DNA of 64,000 nt from Zhengitettix transpicula. Its lineage: Eukaryota; Arthropoda; Insecta; Orthoptera; Tetrigidae. Both the position numbers and the translations under genes were made by a program. Where the stretch lies: contig CM073596.1 in assembly GCA_037074705.1 (NCBI GenBank), forward strand, positions 28,308,001-28,372,000, given 5' to 3'. Below, one piece after another: positions 10,323 through 21,832 of the stretch. The notes beneath the pieces were generated by a model. It saw only the letters and a list, made by a program, of their open reading frames with translations. It made no database searches and had not been told where the DNA came from. Each line of letters opens with the position of its first letter. Within the stretch, counting starts at the first letter, position 1.

Positions 10323-12557
10323 AAATTAATTAAATTAATTAATATATATATAATTTTCTTATTATACTTATTAATCTCTATCTGGTCAGCGTGGTAAAGT
10401 GAAGTGAAGTGATTCATGAGAAAAGAAATATCAAAGAAAAAGTGAATTGCAGTTGAAAAGAAATAAAGAGGTGTTTCATTTTTTCAGCTAAATAATAATA
10501 TTTACAAAGACAGTTAGTTTATGTTACTCATATAATTGTATATATGTCATTTTATGTTATTTTTATAAAAAATTCCCAATAGTAGGTTACTAATAATAAT
10601 TTGTTAGCGAAAACTTTCACGTAGTGGCTCTGATTGGAGAAATCTCGCGAAAAACTAATGTGTCAGGATATTTGAATTTTGGTCGTCACGTTTTCAAAGG
10701 GCTGTTTTTGTCGCGCTATATGTCCGTCGCGTGATTTACTGGCTCAGTCCTTCATTAGCCCTCTCAAAGGCATCCAGTGTCACCCGACCCAGCTGTTTGT
10801 GGCACAGGAAAGCAGACAGAGGTTTACGGCACAGAGGGGATTCCTAGTTCGCTAACTCACATTCGACTATCTCAGCGGGTTCATTGTCATACCGCCACAA
10901 CTACTCAGATTTTTTTCTTCCTCTATACTGCTTAGAAATAACAGTGTGTAATGAAGTTGAATTAAAAAGCGCGATAAATAAATGATTCATGGAATTCTTG
11001 ATCATGTTGATTACTCCTTACATAGATATAGATATTTTGGATGAATCAAATGGTAAGAAGTAGTCACTAAATACCAAACATCAGTTTCTAGGCTGTCATG
11101 ACACTAGAAATTCTCGAGTAAAATTAATAAATTCCTTGAATTAAAAAATAATGAATTGCGTTCTGTACTTTTCCATTTTTTCAGTGATTTTTAAAAATAT
11201 TTACAAATAGATTAATGACTTGAAAAATTTAGGTCGTAATTATGAATTTAAAATGTAATTTTTTTCTGTTACAATAAGACGGCAGAGATTTATTTACAAC
11301 GGCCAGAAGTGTCATGTAAGCACCAATATTCGTTTCCATTAGCTCTAAATAATGTTTTTTCGGGTGTTCTGTTTAGTGGATTAGATAAAATTATACTGTT
11401 AATTCTGTTTATTGAGTTGAGCTTAATTAATTTAACACTCTTCAATCCATATTTTCCTTCTCTACAATAGGTCAAATAAATAAACTGTTAACGCTTTTGT
11501 TTAATGAAATTTTGAAAAATACTGGATATATATTGTAGTGTACAAAAAAAAATTAATAAAAGATATGAACAAGTCCCACGTTGGAGAGTCAAATTATGTG
11601 CTATTCACTACTTATATATTAATAATAAAAATGCCAACACATTGGAACCGAATTATATAATATTCAAAAGAAACAGAGGAAAATAAAACCAACACGTTGT
11701 GGCCAAATTATGTGGTATTCGAACTTTTAAAAGGAATAATGTTAAAAGGATTTTACCTTGAATTTAAACAAAATTATTTTTAAGAGATAATAAAAGATTT
11801 ACCTTAAATTTGTCACATTTTTATGTTTTTAACACTTTCCGACAATAATGGCGTAGCAACCTTTACAGTCTCTGCATTCTTGCCTCAATAATTACGCCGA
11901 CAATAATATTAAAGAAAAATTATTAAATAAAACTTATTACACGTTGGTAATATCCACAATATCCTTTTTATATTACGTATAAGGGAATAAGTAACTCAAT
12001 TCAGTCAAATTACGTGTTTAAATTGCAATTTAATCACAGATTTTTTTTTAATAGTTCATACGATTTGTTGTTTCTTTGTCGTAATTTCCTGTTACAACAC
12101 CTCTATTAGCAAGCTTCAGTTTCAGCAAGGCAGATATTTCATTGAAGAAGCGGGGGAATTTAACGAAGGCTTTAAGGAGGGAAGGATACGGCATTACAGA
12201 GCGTTAACACGAGAGAATTTGCATACAGTGTGCGTCTGGACCAGCCAGGTACAAGGAGCAGTCGACTGCGTCGGCAAAACAACCCTATCTCATTACCTTC
12301 TCAATTATGCAGTTCAGAATCCACGGGAAACGTATCAAACTACGGAGGAAACCTCAGATTTGAAACGAATTCCGGAAGTTTCTTGTCCTATACGGTAAAA
12401 GTATTAGATGTAAGCCTACATAGAGGGGAAATAAGAATTGTTGTACAATTATAATTTTGGTCTTCTCTGGTTGATTACTAGAATAAACACAGACTAGAAT
12501 TACCGATAATATTTTTGAAACTTAAAATTGTTACGTTTCGACCTGCCTATGGGTCTT

Positions 12558-12560
<3 letters not shown>
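10323..12560. other. No gene; possibly decayed LTR-element interior
   Basis: AT-rich and without domains. It may hold leader or internal sequence of the element whose LTR ends at 10299, but no gag, protease or RT motif is visible. It contains four scattered PBS-like modules (11573-11960) and ends at an (AT)n tract. Confidence 0.35.
11573..11720 (-). repeat. Three spaced copies of a PBS/LTR-junction-like module
   Basis: On the plus strand the modules read CCCACGTTGGAGAGTCAAAT (from 11575), CCAACACATTGGAACCGAAT (from 11634) and CCAACACGTTGTGGCCAAAT (from 11689). Each is followed by TATRT..TATTC. Read on the minus strand, each looks like the LTR-end/PBS junction TATTACATAAT-TGG...CAACGTGTTGG seen in intact copies. 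A fourth trace, TTACACGTTGGTAATATCC, lies near 11938. Confidence 0.55.

Positions 12561-12594
<34 letters not shown>
12561..12594. repeat. (AT)n microsatellite at an LTR edge
   Basis: A 34-bp AT tract that ends exactly at the terminus of the minus-strand LTR element. Confidence 0.97.
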
Positions 12595-12597
<3 letters not shown>

Positions 12598-13688
12598 AAT
12601 AATTAAATTAAAAGCATTTAATTTAATTTAATGAAATTGTATTTATTCGTGCCACACGTTGTGGAAGCCATTATGTAATATACAAAAATGATGTGGCTTT
12701 TTAAATGAAAAATTATAAACTTTAAAAACAAACAAATATTTATTAGCAAATATTTAAAACAATTACACTAATAATTACAAATAGAATTTATCTCAGGGTC
12801 ATTACTGGGTTTGATAATGGCTAATCATTTATTTAGAAATCTTATCAACTCAAATTTCAATAAAAATATTTACTCGTCAATTAACAAAGCCGAAGAAATT
12901 AAACTACAAAGATGGATTCTACTTAACAAATTTTATCAAAGGAAGAGAACAAAATCTGACGTCTTTCTTTTAATCCGGTTTACATAATTAATTGTTTCAT
13001 ATTGGTACTCACGGCTGCATTCCAGGATACTTTTGACTTACGAAGCACTATGGCGGGTTTTTTCACAGCTTCTACTCAAACTCACAGATTCTAATTTTTA
13101 GTTTTAAACCAGGAAGCTCTTCTTCGTCTCTCCCTCCCTCGGTTAAGTTACTCACGGCTGCCCAGCTTAGCAGGTTTTTATAGTTCTGCTTGCGTAAATG
13201 TTTTGCCTATGAGCAAAACGTTCATTGCCCAATCACCTCTGTTGGTTGATAATCGACGTTATTTCTTTGCAAGTTTCCGTTGAATATTTGAACTGGTCTC
13301 GTCTATTTCAACTTGACCAATTTCTATTGTGTCTGTCTGCTTCTACTTAACTTTACTTTTCAAAAGAATATCTCGTATATTTCAGTACGACCCGTACTTG
13401 ACCAAGCTTTCCAACCAACATAATGCGAACTGGCTCCTCAATATTTTAATGCAACCTATACTTGACCAAACCGTCCACCCAACTGCTCAATATTTTAATG
13501 CGACCTGCACTGACCAATTTCATTCAACTGAATACTGCCTCGCAATTTTGAGCGCGCCGTGCTTCTTCCGACAAAGAAAACAATCCTCTGCTACATTGTT
13601 GCTCTGTTGTACCGCCGTCAAGAATATGTATCTCTAACAATTTAGATTATCAAATTTACAATTAATGAGTTAATTAATTGGCATTACA
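12595..13688 (-). mobile_element. Collapsed LTR retrotransposon: LTR, PBS and a short tail
   Basis: Read on the minus strand it begins TGTAATGCCAATTAATTAAC (13688) and reaches an LTR end TTTTTGTATATTACA at 12674. A PBS-like TGGCTTCCACAACGTGTGGC (12670-12651) follows, and then about 55 bp ending AATTTAATTATTACA at 12595. ATAT flanks both ends (12591-12594, 13689-13692). The simplest reading is a 5' LTR plus PBS joined by deletion to the last bases of a 3' LTR. It contains the family core CAAACCCAG...GACCCTGAGAT. The ORF on its plus strand at 13329-13637 is an antisense shadow of the LTR. Confidence 0.72.
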
Positions 13689-13698
13689 ATATATATAT

Positions 13699-14717
13699 TG
13701 TAGTAATTAGTAATTAAGGCATTGTTCTAATTGAAAAGTTGAATTGTAGAGGACTCATTATTAGTGGATATAGAGCGGACGCCGCAACAAACCGGCAAGG
13801 CAAAGAAAACATTGTTGATCAGTTGAGAGAGTTTACGCGCTCAAAATTTACGAGACGAAAGCTTTACAGTCGGGCAGTAGGCAGCAAGGAGAAAAGACCA
13901 AAATTTCCAAGTCATGAAAATTTGAACAGATAACAGTCGGGCAGCAGACAGCGAATAGAGCAGACGGAAAGTTTTACAGTCGGCAGTCAGAACGAAAGAA
14001 TGTGGTCCAGTCACAAACATACTTTCAAATATTAAAAAGTAAAGCAATATTCAGTCGGGAAGGAGACAGAGCAACTAGTGTGTATTCGGTGGTCGAGCTT
14101 AGATTCATCATGCTGGCCATAGACAAACCAATGAAGTCCATTTTCAACTAAAGTCACGAGATCTACAAATCCAGGTTGCAGTAAAGCATCGAGAACCAAC
14201 CGATTTGTGTTAAACCAACTAACAAACAACGCCAATTAGAGCCTGTGAACATTTAGAGTCTGTGAGAACTTAGAATCAGTGATGTCCCCAAAATTGTGCA
14301 CGAAAAGCTAAAAATGAGACCTGGGCGGCCGTAAGTAGAGAAAAACTTTAAAATCATTTGTAAACCGTGTTTAAAAGATAAAAGTCGGATCGTTCTTTAA
14401 TTATTTAATTATCGATAAAATGAGATAATTAATTCTTGATAAAATTAAAATTGTTTAAGTTCAATCTTTAGTATTATTTCTTCCGCAACAAATTTCGTCT
14501 ATGTTCAGACGCATTGATTTCCATAAAAAGTAAATGTAATTTTGATTATATAAATTCTGCCATTTATCAAACCCAGTTCAAGACCCTGAGATCCCAATAA
14601 TTTTGTGTATTTTATACTTGTTTTAAAATGATTAATAAATCGTGTTTAATAGTAATCACTTAAGTTTTTCATTTAAAAACGCCACATTCATTCATACATT
14701 CATATTATTTAATTATT

Positions 14718-14720
<3 letters not shown>
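13699..14720 (+). mobile_element. Solo LTR, TGTAGTAATT family, flanked by ATAT
   Basis: Starts TGTAGTAATTAGTAATTAAGG, ends TTAATTATTACA, and has ATAT on both sides. About 1.02 kb. It contains CAAACCCAGTTCAAGACCCTGAGATC, a TTAATAAATC poly(A)-like signal near the end, and repeats built on ACAGTCGGGCAG(C/T)AG(A/G)CAGC in the 5' half. It is near-identical by eye to 37394-38379. Only ten AT bases separate it from the preceding LTR, so both landed in one AT tract. Confidence 0.85.

Positions 14721-14762
<42 letters not shown>
14721..14762. repeat. (AT)n microsatellite at an LTR edge
   Basis: A 42-bp AT tract immediately after the LTR's final CA. Confidence 0.97.
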
Positions 14763-14769
<7 letters not shown>

Positions 14770-16129
14770 GTAGCTCAGCTCAAAGTTATTTTAATATTAA
14801 CACCACACGTTAAATATATAATAAAATAAATAAATAATTATATAACAACTTGAGAAGATAATTTTTGATTTAATGGAATAACTTATAGTTTTGGGCCAGG
14901 AATGGCTATGAATAAGGGGAGGAATACTCTTAAATCTTGAAGTAATTTACGATGAAAGAAAACGATGAATAGATTTCGTGGTATTAATTGTTTAAAAGCG
15001 AATAATGATTCCATAGTTCACGAGAAATGTTTGTAAATTAAATTTCAGACGAGTGCGGAGAATGAACGCTGTACGGGTACGAATATCTACAGCCAGTAAA
15101 TAGCAAGGGCGTGCTTTTCTCGTGAAGAATATGAAAGCCTTGTAGTTATGTGTTCAAATAATGATTGAAGTAACTCTCTTTCACGGGTGGCAATTGCAAG
15201 TTAATGCGTGGAAAACACAGGGTAGCGATCAATGGCAAGTCACGCAAGATGGGAGTTAGTGGAAGGGGGGGGGGTCTTTGTTAGGAAGCAGACAGGAGTA
15301 TTGACTATAGCAAGGTGTGGCTCGAATTATCGTCACAATATCTATACACACAAGCTCAACAAACAAGCTCAAAAACACACTAGTACTATAATCAATATCA
15401 GACGCACATTTATCAGCAGAAATATTAAAACACGCGGACGGTATATTAACAAGCCGAAATAAAATCGTGGTACAATTTAGCAAGCAACGGCAATATTAAA
15501 CATTTTTCATTACAACCGTAAATATTTGAACGATTGAATATTTATTCCGTAAGTTTACAAGGTCATTATGTTCCAGTTTTGCAACTTTTTATTTTTCGTA
15601 CAGTTTATTAACGCAGTTGGTTAGTCATCTCTAGACTCGACAGATCATGGCCTGGAAGAACCGACAAAGTCATAAATTAATCGTCTTGGTTTGAAGCAAT
15701 ATCGTTTACCGGAACTCCTGGAAAACTTTAGTGAATATTTCTTTTCGTTTCTCAATTATCGATAATAAAACAAGCCAATAACAAGACTCCGAACAGTTTT
15801 ATTTCTTTTAGAAAGAGCGTTCGACAAACAGTCTGTATTTAATATGCCTAGAGTTGATTTTATATTTACGTTAAGAAATAGTGACACTTAACGATAAACT
15901 AGTAGCGTAAACTGAGAAATATATTTCAAATTCTGCTTTCATTCGAACCACTTTTAAATAAAACTAATGTAACAAATGGAGATTTCTTTTTTAAATAATT
16001 ATTTTTTATTTACTAAAATACAGTATAGATAGTGCTGCGATGAGATAGACTATTTTTTTTACTGTAAAGCGGATAGTTCTGATCAGAATAAAAAAAAGAT
16101 AGCCAAATAAAGACAAAATAAGTGATAAT
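14763..16129. other. No gene recognised
   Basis: AT-rich. A G-run (GGGGGGGGG) lies near 15267 within overlapping ORFs on both strands, which look like chance frames. A CCACACGTTAAAT string near 14802 is a faint echo of the LTR-element PBS modules. Confidence 0.35.
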
Positions 16130-18195
16130 ATATTCAACTTCACCGAATGTGCATTTAAATTATTTCATTATCTTAAAATATCTTCTTTCGATAACACGTA
16201 TTTTAAAAACAATTAAATTTTGGTTTTTATATTATTCTTGGGCAAATATCCAACATACGTAAATGGAAAGGATTAAAATATCATCTTAAACCACTTTCCG
16301 ACCATTTACAAGTAGAATTCTTAAATTACGTTTTTATTTTTCGGAAACAAATACTTAAGAAGAAATCTTTTAATCGGATAGCACGTATTTTAAACACAAT
16401 TTCGTTTTGGTTTTTATAAAATTCTTGATATCTTGAATAAAGTTTGGATATCTATCAGAAAACTCTTTCTATCCACTTACAAAGGAATTCGGTTTCTTTT
16501 AACCTCCATGCGTTTGTTTTATTCATAACTAAGCATTATATCCCAAACCAGCAGAGATATCTAAGTAAAACATACATTTATTTTATTCAAAATTAATTTT
16601 TTAACGATGATTCTGATATTTTTAACTACATCAAACGAATAATTTTTTAAAAACTATCCTTTGTACAGATAAAAAAAAAAGATTTCAAAACGATTTCGTC
16701 GTATTAAACAATCATGTTTTCATATGTATTGTAGTAATTGGTAATTAAGGCATTGTTCTAATTGAAAAGTTGAATTGTAGAGGACTCATTATTGGTGGAT
16801 ATAGCGGACGCCGCAACAAACCGGCAACGCAAAGAAAGTATTGTTGATCGGTCGAGAAGGTTTTACGCACTCAAAATTTACGAGACGAACGAACAGTTGG
16901 GCAGCGGACAGCAAGTAGAACACAGTAAAAGAACGAACAGTTGGGCAGTAAACGGCGAGATGTACAGATTAAAATTCTAATTCACGAAAACTTGAACAAT
17001 CTTTGTCAGTCAGCAGCGAAGACTGAAAGGTCTAATTTAAAGGACGAGAAAGTGTTCCAGTAACCAGTACGCTGTTATATCAAAAATGCAGAAACTGAAC
17101 TAGTCTTCAGTCAACAGACAAAACCAATGAGGTGCATTTTCAACAAAAATCCACGAGATCTACTAATCCAGGTTGCAGTAAATCATCGAGAATCGACAAA
17201 TTTATTTTAAACCAACTAAAAACTACGCTAAATGTGAACATTTAGAGTCTGTGAGCACTTAGAATCAGTGATGTCCCCAAAATTGTGCACGAAAAGTTAA
17301 AATGAGTCCTGGGCTGCCGTAAGCAGAAAGAAAACTTTAAAATAATTGTAAACCACGTTTAAAAGATAACGTCAGATCGTTCTTTTTATTATCGATAAAA
17401 TGAGATCTTTAATTATTCAGATCATTCTTTATTTCTTGATAAAAATTGAAATTGTTTAAATTCAATCTTTAGTATTATTTCTTCAGCAACAAATTTCGTC
17501 TATGTTCAGACGCATTGATTCCCATATAAAGTAAATGTAATTTTTGTGATTTTGTTTATATAAATTCTGCCATTATCAAACCCAGTTCAAGACCCTGAGA
17601 TCCCAAATATTTTGTAATTTGAATACTTGTTTTAAAATTGTTAATAAATCTTGTTTAATAGTTTTCACGTAATAGTTCTTTTCATTTAAAATGTCACATA
17701 ATTCACATCCTGTATTATATCCAAAAGATATTATTATTAATTATTACAGTATACTCATTTTACCTACTTTTACATGTACTTGTGAATATTACAAATGTAT
17801 TTAAACTCTATTCTGATGAATACCTAAAATGTTTATCGAATTGTTACATTACTTGACTATATTCTTATAAAGTTCACTTCGGTCGTCGAAACGAATGTTT
17901 TTGTGCACAATTCGAGAAAAAAAAAGATTTAGTATTAAATAATCACTTATTGGGGCTAAACGCACGGACGTTTATGAAAACGACACTTTATGCCAACTTT
18001 ACCGAGTGTGCATTTAAATTTTTTTTTTATCTTAAAATCTTTTCCTTGGCATAACACGTATGTGTTATATTTTGGTTTTTATAATATTCTTGGGCTAAAA
18101 TCGAACATAAGTAAATGGAAACGATTAAAATATCAGCCATCGTAAACCACTTTCCGGTTATTTACAAGTCTAGATCTTAAATTACGTATCTTTCC
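16130..18195. repeat. Diverged local duplication interrupted by a solo LTR
   Basis: About 200 bp at 16130-16335 recurs at 17985-18195: ACCGA(A/G)TGTGCATTTAAAT, TTTTGGTTTTTATA, ATTCTTGGGC, GTAAATGGAAA, AACCACTTTCCG and CTTAAATTACGT follow in the same order. A third, weaker copy lies at about 16361-16500. The solo LTR at 16730-17748 sits between the copies. Confidence 0.7.
16730..17748 (+). mobile_element. Solo LTR with GTAT target duplication
   Basis: Starts TGTAGTAATTGGTAATTAAGG and ends ATTAATTATTACA. GTAT is present at 16726-16729 and again at 17749-17752, a clear 4-bp target duplication of the size made by Ty3/gypsy integrases. It shares the CAAACCCAGTTCAAGACCCTGAGATCC core and AATAAATCTTG signal with the family. 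The short ORF at 16792-16980 lies in the U3-like region and is not a gene. Confidence 0.9.
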
Positions 18196-19012
18196 TCTAA
18201 ACTCTTATAAAGAGTGTTTATTTTTCTTGTGTCCTCTTTTGAGGTCGTTAAAAGAAACGCGGGTATGTTTTTGAAATTGACTCCTTGTTTCCTCGTTGTT
18301 TAGTTATTTTTATTATGATTTGGTACCAACTTCTATGTTCCAGCACTTCTTGTCTGTATCCTCCTGCCTTTATTATTTATTAGCACTTGGGAATAGTTTC
18401 TAGCCTTTGTCACGTTTCACCCGCTTTATTTCTTTAGTGACTAATGTTGCCAACTGTAGAAGTCTCTATTTTGTTTCTAATGTATAAAAAAAATTATTTA
18501 AATTCCTTCACTCTTAGAATAACTCTTTATTGTTGCAAAGTTTTAATTCTGTGTTTATAAATAATTGACCTTGAATTAGTTTAAATTCTGATCTGATTCT
18601 CGGTAAACACATGGATTAGATTCGTCATAAGTTCAGGGTTATTTTAGAAATTTGGTTTTAACTCCCTTCTTCTTTAAAACTCTCTTTTTATTGCATTAAT
18701 TCGTTGTAGGCTTTCCTTAATGCCCTGGACGTGCGTTCATCCACGTGCGTCAATTAACGACCTCTGATAATTCTTCTCATTCGAACCACATCTCTATTAA
18801 TAATATGAGGAATCTTGAACTAGGTAATTTTAATTTAAAATTTTTTGAGACTATAATTTCTTATTTTTTCCCCGAATCGTCGTGCCTGTCAGGCAGGCAA
18901 CCTTGCAGCAGTATGACTCTCTTTTTCAGAGAATTTCGACTCTTGTGGTCCTGAACTTGTGCGCAATTCAGTTTCCAATGATTGGATACCTTATTTCCGA
19001 AATGTTGTTTGA
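18196..19012. other. No gene recognised
   Basis: AT-rich and T-rich on the plus strand; no supported ORF or repeat. Confidence 0.35.
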
Positions 19013-19023
19013 ACATTTTTAAA

Positions 19024-19140
19024 ACACAACGTTTCTGTCAATTAACGTGAGCAGTTGTGTCTCTCTAGGCTCTTCTCAGCACCTAAGAAACGGACAATGT
19101 TCTCAGAAACGTTGTGTGGAAATTTATATTATCATTTATT
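19024..19140. repeat. Short dispersed repeat with perfect 14-bp inverted ends
   Basis: ACACAACGTTTCTG at 19024-19037 and its exact reverse complement at 19104-19117 enclose GCAGTTGTGTCTCTCTAGGC. The inner part and the right arm recur at 46735-46830 with GTGTGG(A)TATTTATATTATCA following. Origin unknown; a small MITE or an RNA hairpin are both possible. Confidence 0.6.
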
Positions 19141-19155
19141 TTGTGTGTATTTGGC

Positions 19156-20497
19156 TATAATTTTCATGATTAATTTTCAATCCGACGTTGTTTTCATTTG
19201 ATCGATAAAAATGAACTACTTTCAATCTGCTGTTTTAAAATAGCAATATTTTAAATTGAATAATTATCAGAAAAATGAGCGTTTCGAAATCTTTTTAATG
19301 TGTCCACATTTTAACTACTTAATTACGGTTCTCTTCCTTGCCATTATCAAAGAATTTTATTATAATACGTAATAACCTTTATGTGTAGATCCTGTACTAT
19401 AAAAATCTTGATCTAATTACTCGGCTGAGAAGTTAAAAGCAAAGTATACCGCAAATGTTTATGTCAGACCACTGTCTTTTTTTTCCCGAAGGAAGTATTT
19501 TCCGAACTTTTATCGGACTCGGCAGACAAGGCTTTCGCACTCTGCGTTACGCAGCTAATTCACAAAGGCCGAGGCGATCGTAAATATCACTCATTATGGA
19601 GGTTGAAGCTAGTTTTCAAGCTAGCCAATGAAGCTCGTGATTACGCCATATTTATTGTTACTGCCGCTATCCGATTGCAGCTTGTGTTTTAAGAGTGTGC
19701 TTAGAGAAGCTGAGTGGCCATTCATTTCGAAAACTTTACTCTCCCCTTTTTGTTTTTATGCGTCATATTCCAATTCTGACGGAGCACTCACTACTTAAGG
19801 ATCACTTCTTCTGTTCCAACAAATACGAAAACCTAATATTTGAACTGGTCTAACCACATGGAATTCCCTTTTTGGTCTTACTTAATCGTGGCAACAGTTT
19901 GGTGGACGTTGAAACAGTTCTGCAAAATCTTTAATGCAGAGCCCAAGCCTATAGAAGAAGGAAAGAGAAACTTCTACTCACCTATCACAAGTTTAGTCAG
20001 CATCGGAAATAAGACAACTTCCGCACGGTACAGGATTTTCTTGTAAAATTTTGAAGTTTATTTTCAGAACAGATGGTGTCGGAATTTTGCCACAAATCGA
20101 AGTAAGAAATGAGGTCCCGTTGTTCTGAGGTTATAAAGGTTTTAAAGCTGCTCTGATTTATATTACAAGAATTTAATCTAAAATTATTGTAAGAAACGCA
20201 AAAAATAAAAAAATAGGTGCAGTAATATCTGCAATGCTTTGTTACGTAATTGATTTTATTAAATTTTTAAATTATTATTTAAATATTAGAAAATTTGACA
20301 TTCTGCAGTGGAACGTAAATATCATTTTAAAATTAAATATTACGTAGTTAAATTTCCTATGGTACGGGAATGGCTTGGGTCTGTTAACAGTGTCCTAAAA
20401 CGTAACCTAAGCTCCTACTTAGTCATTTTCAACTAGGAACTTTCCTTATTTTGTTAAAAAACATACAAAAGCATTATTGTGTAACCAGCAGACGGTA
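19156..20497. other. No gene recognised
   Basis: AT-rich; a more GC-rich patch at about 19480-19740 has no clear reading frame. Frames of up to 68 codons (for example 19840-20046) show no recognisable feature. Confidence 0.35.
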
Positions 20498-20512
20498 ATG
20501 ACCTTGCAATTG

Positions 20513-20797
20513 ATGAGACTCAAAATAATTTTTTTTAAAATAATTGGCATTATTATTATTATGAGTAGCGCATTATATGTCAAGTCAAGTATGGCTGATA
20601 TTGATCCACGCGGTAAAAATTTCTATAATTACCCGAATGGGGACATATTTGACATAAAACCTTTCTTAGATATTTTAAATTCTTTGCTACGTCCCTTAGA
20701 GTCATTAAAATATATTCACCGACCACATTTTCTGCCTCTTCACCTGACGATGCCTTGCACGATACAGAATTCAGACGAGGTCTGCTCCTCAAAATAA
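20513..20797 (+). CDS. Candidate small secreted protein, unrecognised
   Basis: A 94-codon ORF from an ATG at 20513; a second in-frame ATG is five codons upstream at 20498. The N-terminus MRLKIIFFKIIGIIIIMSSA has a short basic start, a long hydrophobic core and small residues after it, the layout of a signal peptide (residues 1 to about 25). The rest is mildly basic and aromatic, with a run DIFDIKPFLDILNSLLRPL that could form an amphipathic helix, and two Cys near the C-terminus. The stop overlaps AAAATAAAAATAA, which could serve as a poly(A) signal. I do not recognise the protein. In AT-rich DNA an ORF rich in Ile, Phe, Leu and Lys can arise by chance and mimic a signal peptide, so this is only the best host-gene candidate in the window. 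It could also be one exon of a longer gene. Confidence 0.28.
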   Translation: MRLKIIFFKIIGIIIIMSSALYVKSSMADIDPRGKNFYNYPNGDIFDIKPFLDILNSLLRPLESLKYIHRPHFLPLHLTMPCTIQNSDEVCSSK

Positions 20798-21256
20798 AAA
20801 TAACACAAGTGTTAAATTATAGATACTCCTTATATTTCCTTTATCTTGTTTCAGTATTTTGTACCGTTAATTTTCAACGGAAATCCTTTTGCTTGGAACA
20901 ATATACACTGATAACTATCATAATAAAGTTACTGAAATTCATGACAGACATTTAAAAGCGCTCAACCGGAATAACATTTGAAATATATCTTGTTAAACAG
21001 CTGAGTAACTGTTAGCATATTACTGTTACTTGAGCGTGATTCTTGTTTATTCCTTACGTGCCATGATGCGTTATTATCCAGATGAAAGATGTTTATTTGA
21101 ACATTGGAAAAGTTATTAATAAATTTAATACTGGCAAATTACATTTATAAAATGAAAAAGGATAAATAATTTACATTTAAAAAAATAAGAATAATAACAA
21201 ACGAATTCATTTTCGATTATATATGATATATGACCTTATGGCCATCAATTTTTTTT
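20798..21256. other. No gene recognised
   Basis: AT-rich sequence between the candidate ORF and the foldback units. Confidence 0.35.
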
Positions 21257-21832
21257 TCTTTAGGGCAACAGGCTAATGAGGGTAATCCACGTTGGGCAAC
21301 TCCCCTTTAATAGCATAGGAAGGGATTTGAAAGGGGGGATGCGGAAGGGTAGAGGAAGGTAGCCAAGAGTTACTAGGGCCCCCGAGCTATATTTTAAGGA
21401 TCCTAACCGGCATTCGCCTAAAGAAATGCAGGGAAAACCCTAGAAAAATCTGAATCATGTAGGTCGTGCATTGGGTACTTGTCCCACGCCCTTCCGATAG
21501 CGGGAGAGGACTTTGCTGTGGGGACGCAGCATTCCCTTCTCCGTGCCTCGACCAGTTTAGGAGGCAGCTGGCCGACTATTCCAATGGGAATAAGAAACAA
21601 CTCTTTCCATATGCTCAAGGTCTGTGACCCCGGAACATACACCTCTCAAAACAGGCCGAGGTACCTCGGATTGTGGGAACCTTAGTTCAAAAACGGAGAG
21701 GAAAAGGCATCCCCAAAGGTAGCCCCTTCGTATCTCTCCTACAAGGTTCTACCTGCGAGAGAATATCCCTCGCAGGTACTGCCTGCGAGAGAATAGCCCT
21801 CGCAGGCCTTGCTGATGGAACCTTAGTTTTTG
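21257..21832 (+). mobile_element. Foldback family, single-armed unit
   Basis: Left terminus TTTAGGGCAACAGGCTAATG followed by the full inner module and two adjacent hairpins CCTGCGAG...CTCGCAGG (about 21755-21807). No inverted right arm is present. It is followed directly by a second unit in the same orientation. Confidence 0.82.

Noticed and set aside
13329..13637. A 102-codon plus-strand ORF
   Set aside because: Antisense to the collapsed LTR element at 12595-13688 and not open in sister copies.
13699..17748. A complete LTR retrotransposon with 13699-14720 and 16730-17748 as its two LTRs
   Set aside because: Each LTR has its own target duplication (ATAT and GTAT), an AT microsatellite directly follows the first, and the 2 kb between them has no PBS, coding domain or polypurine tract.
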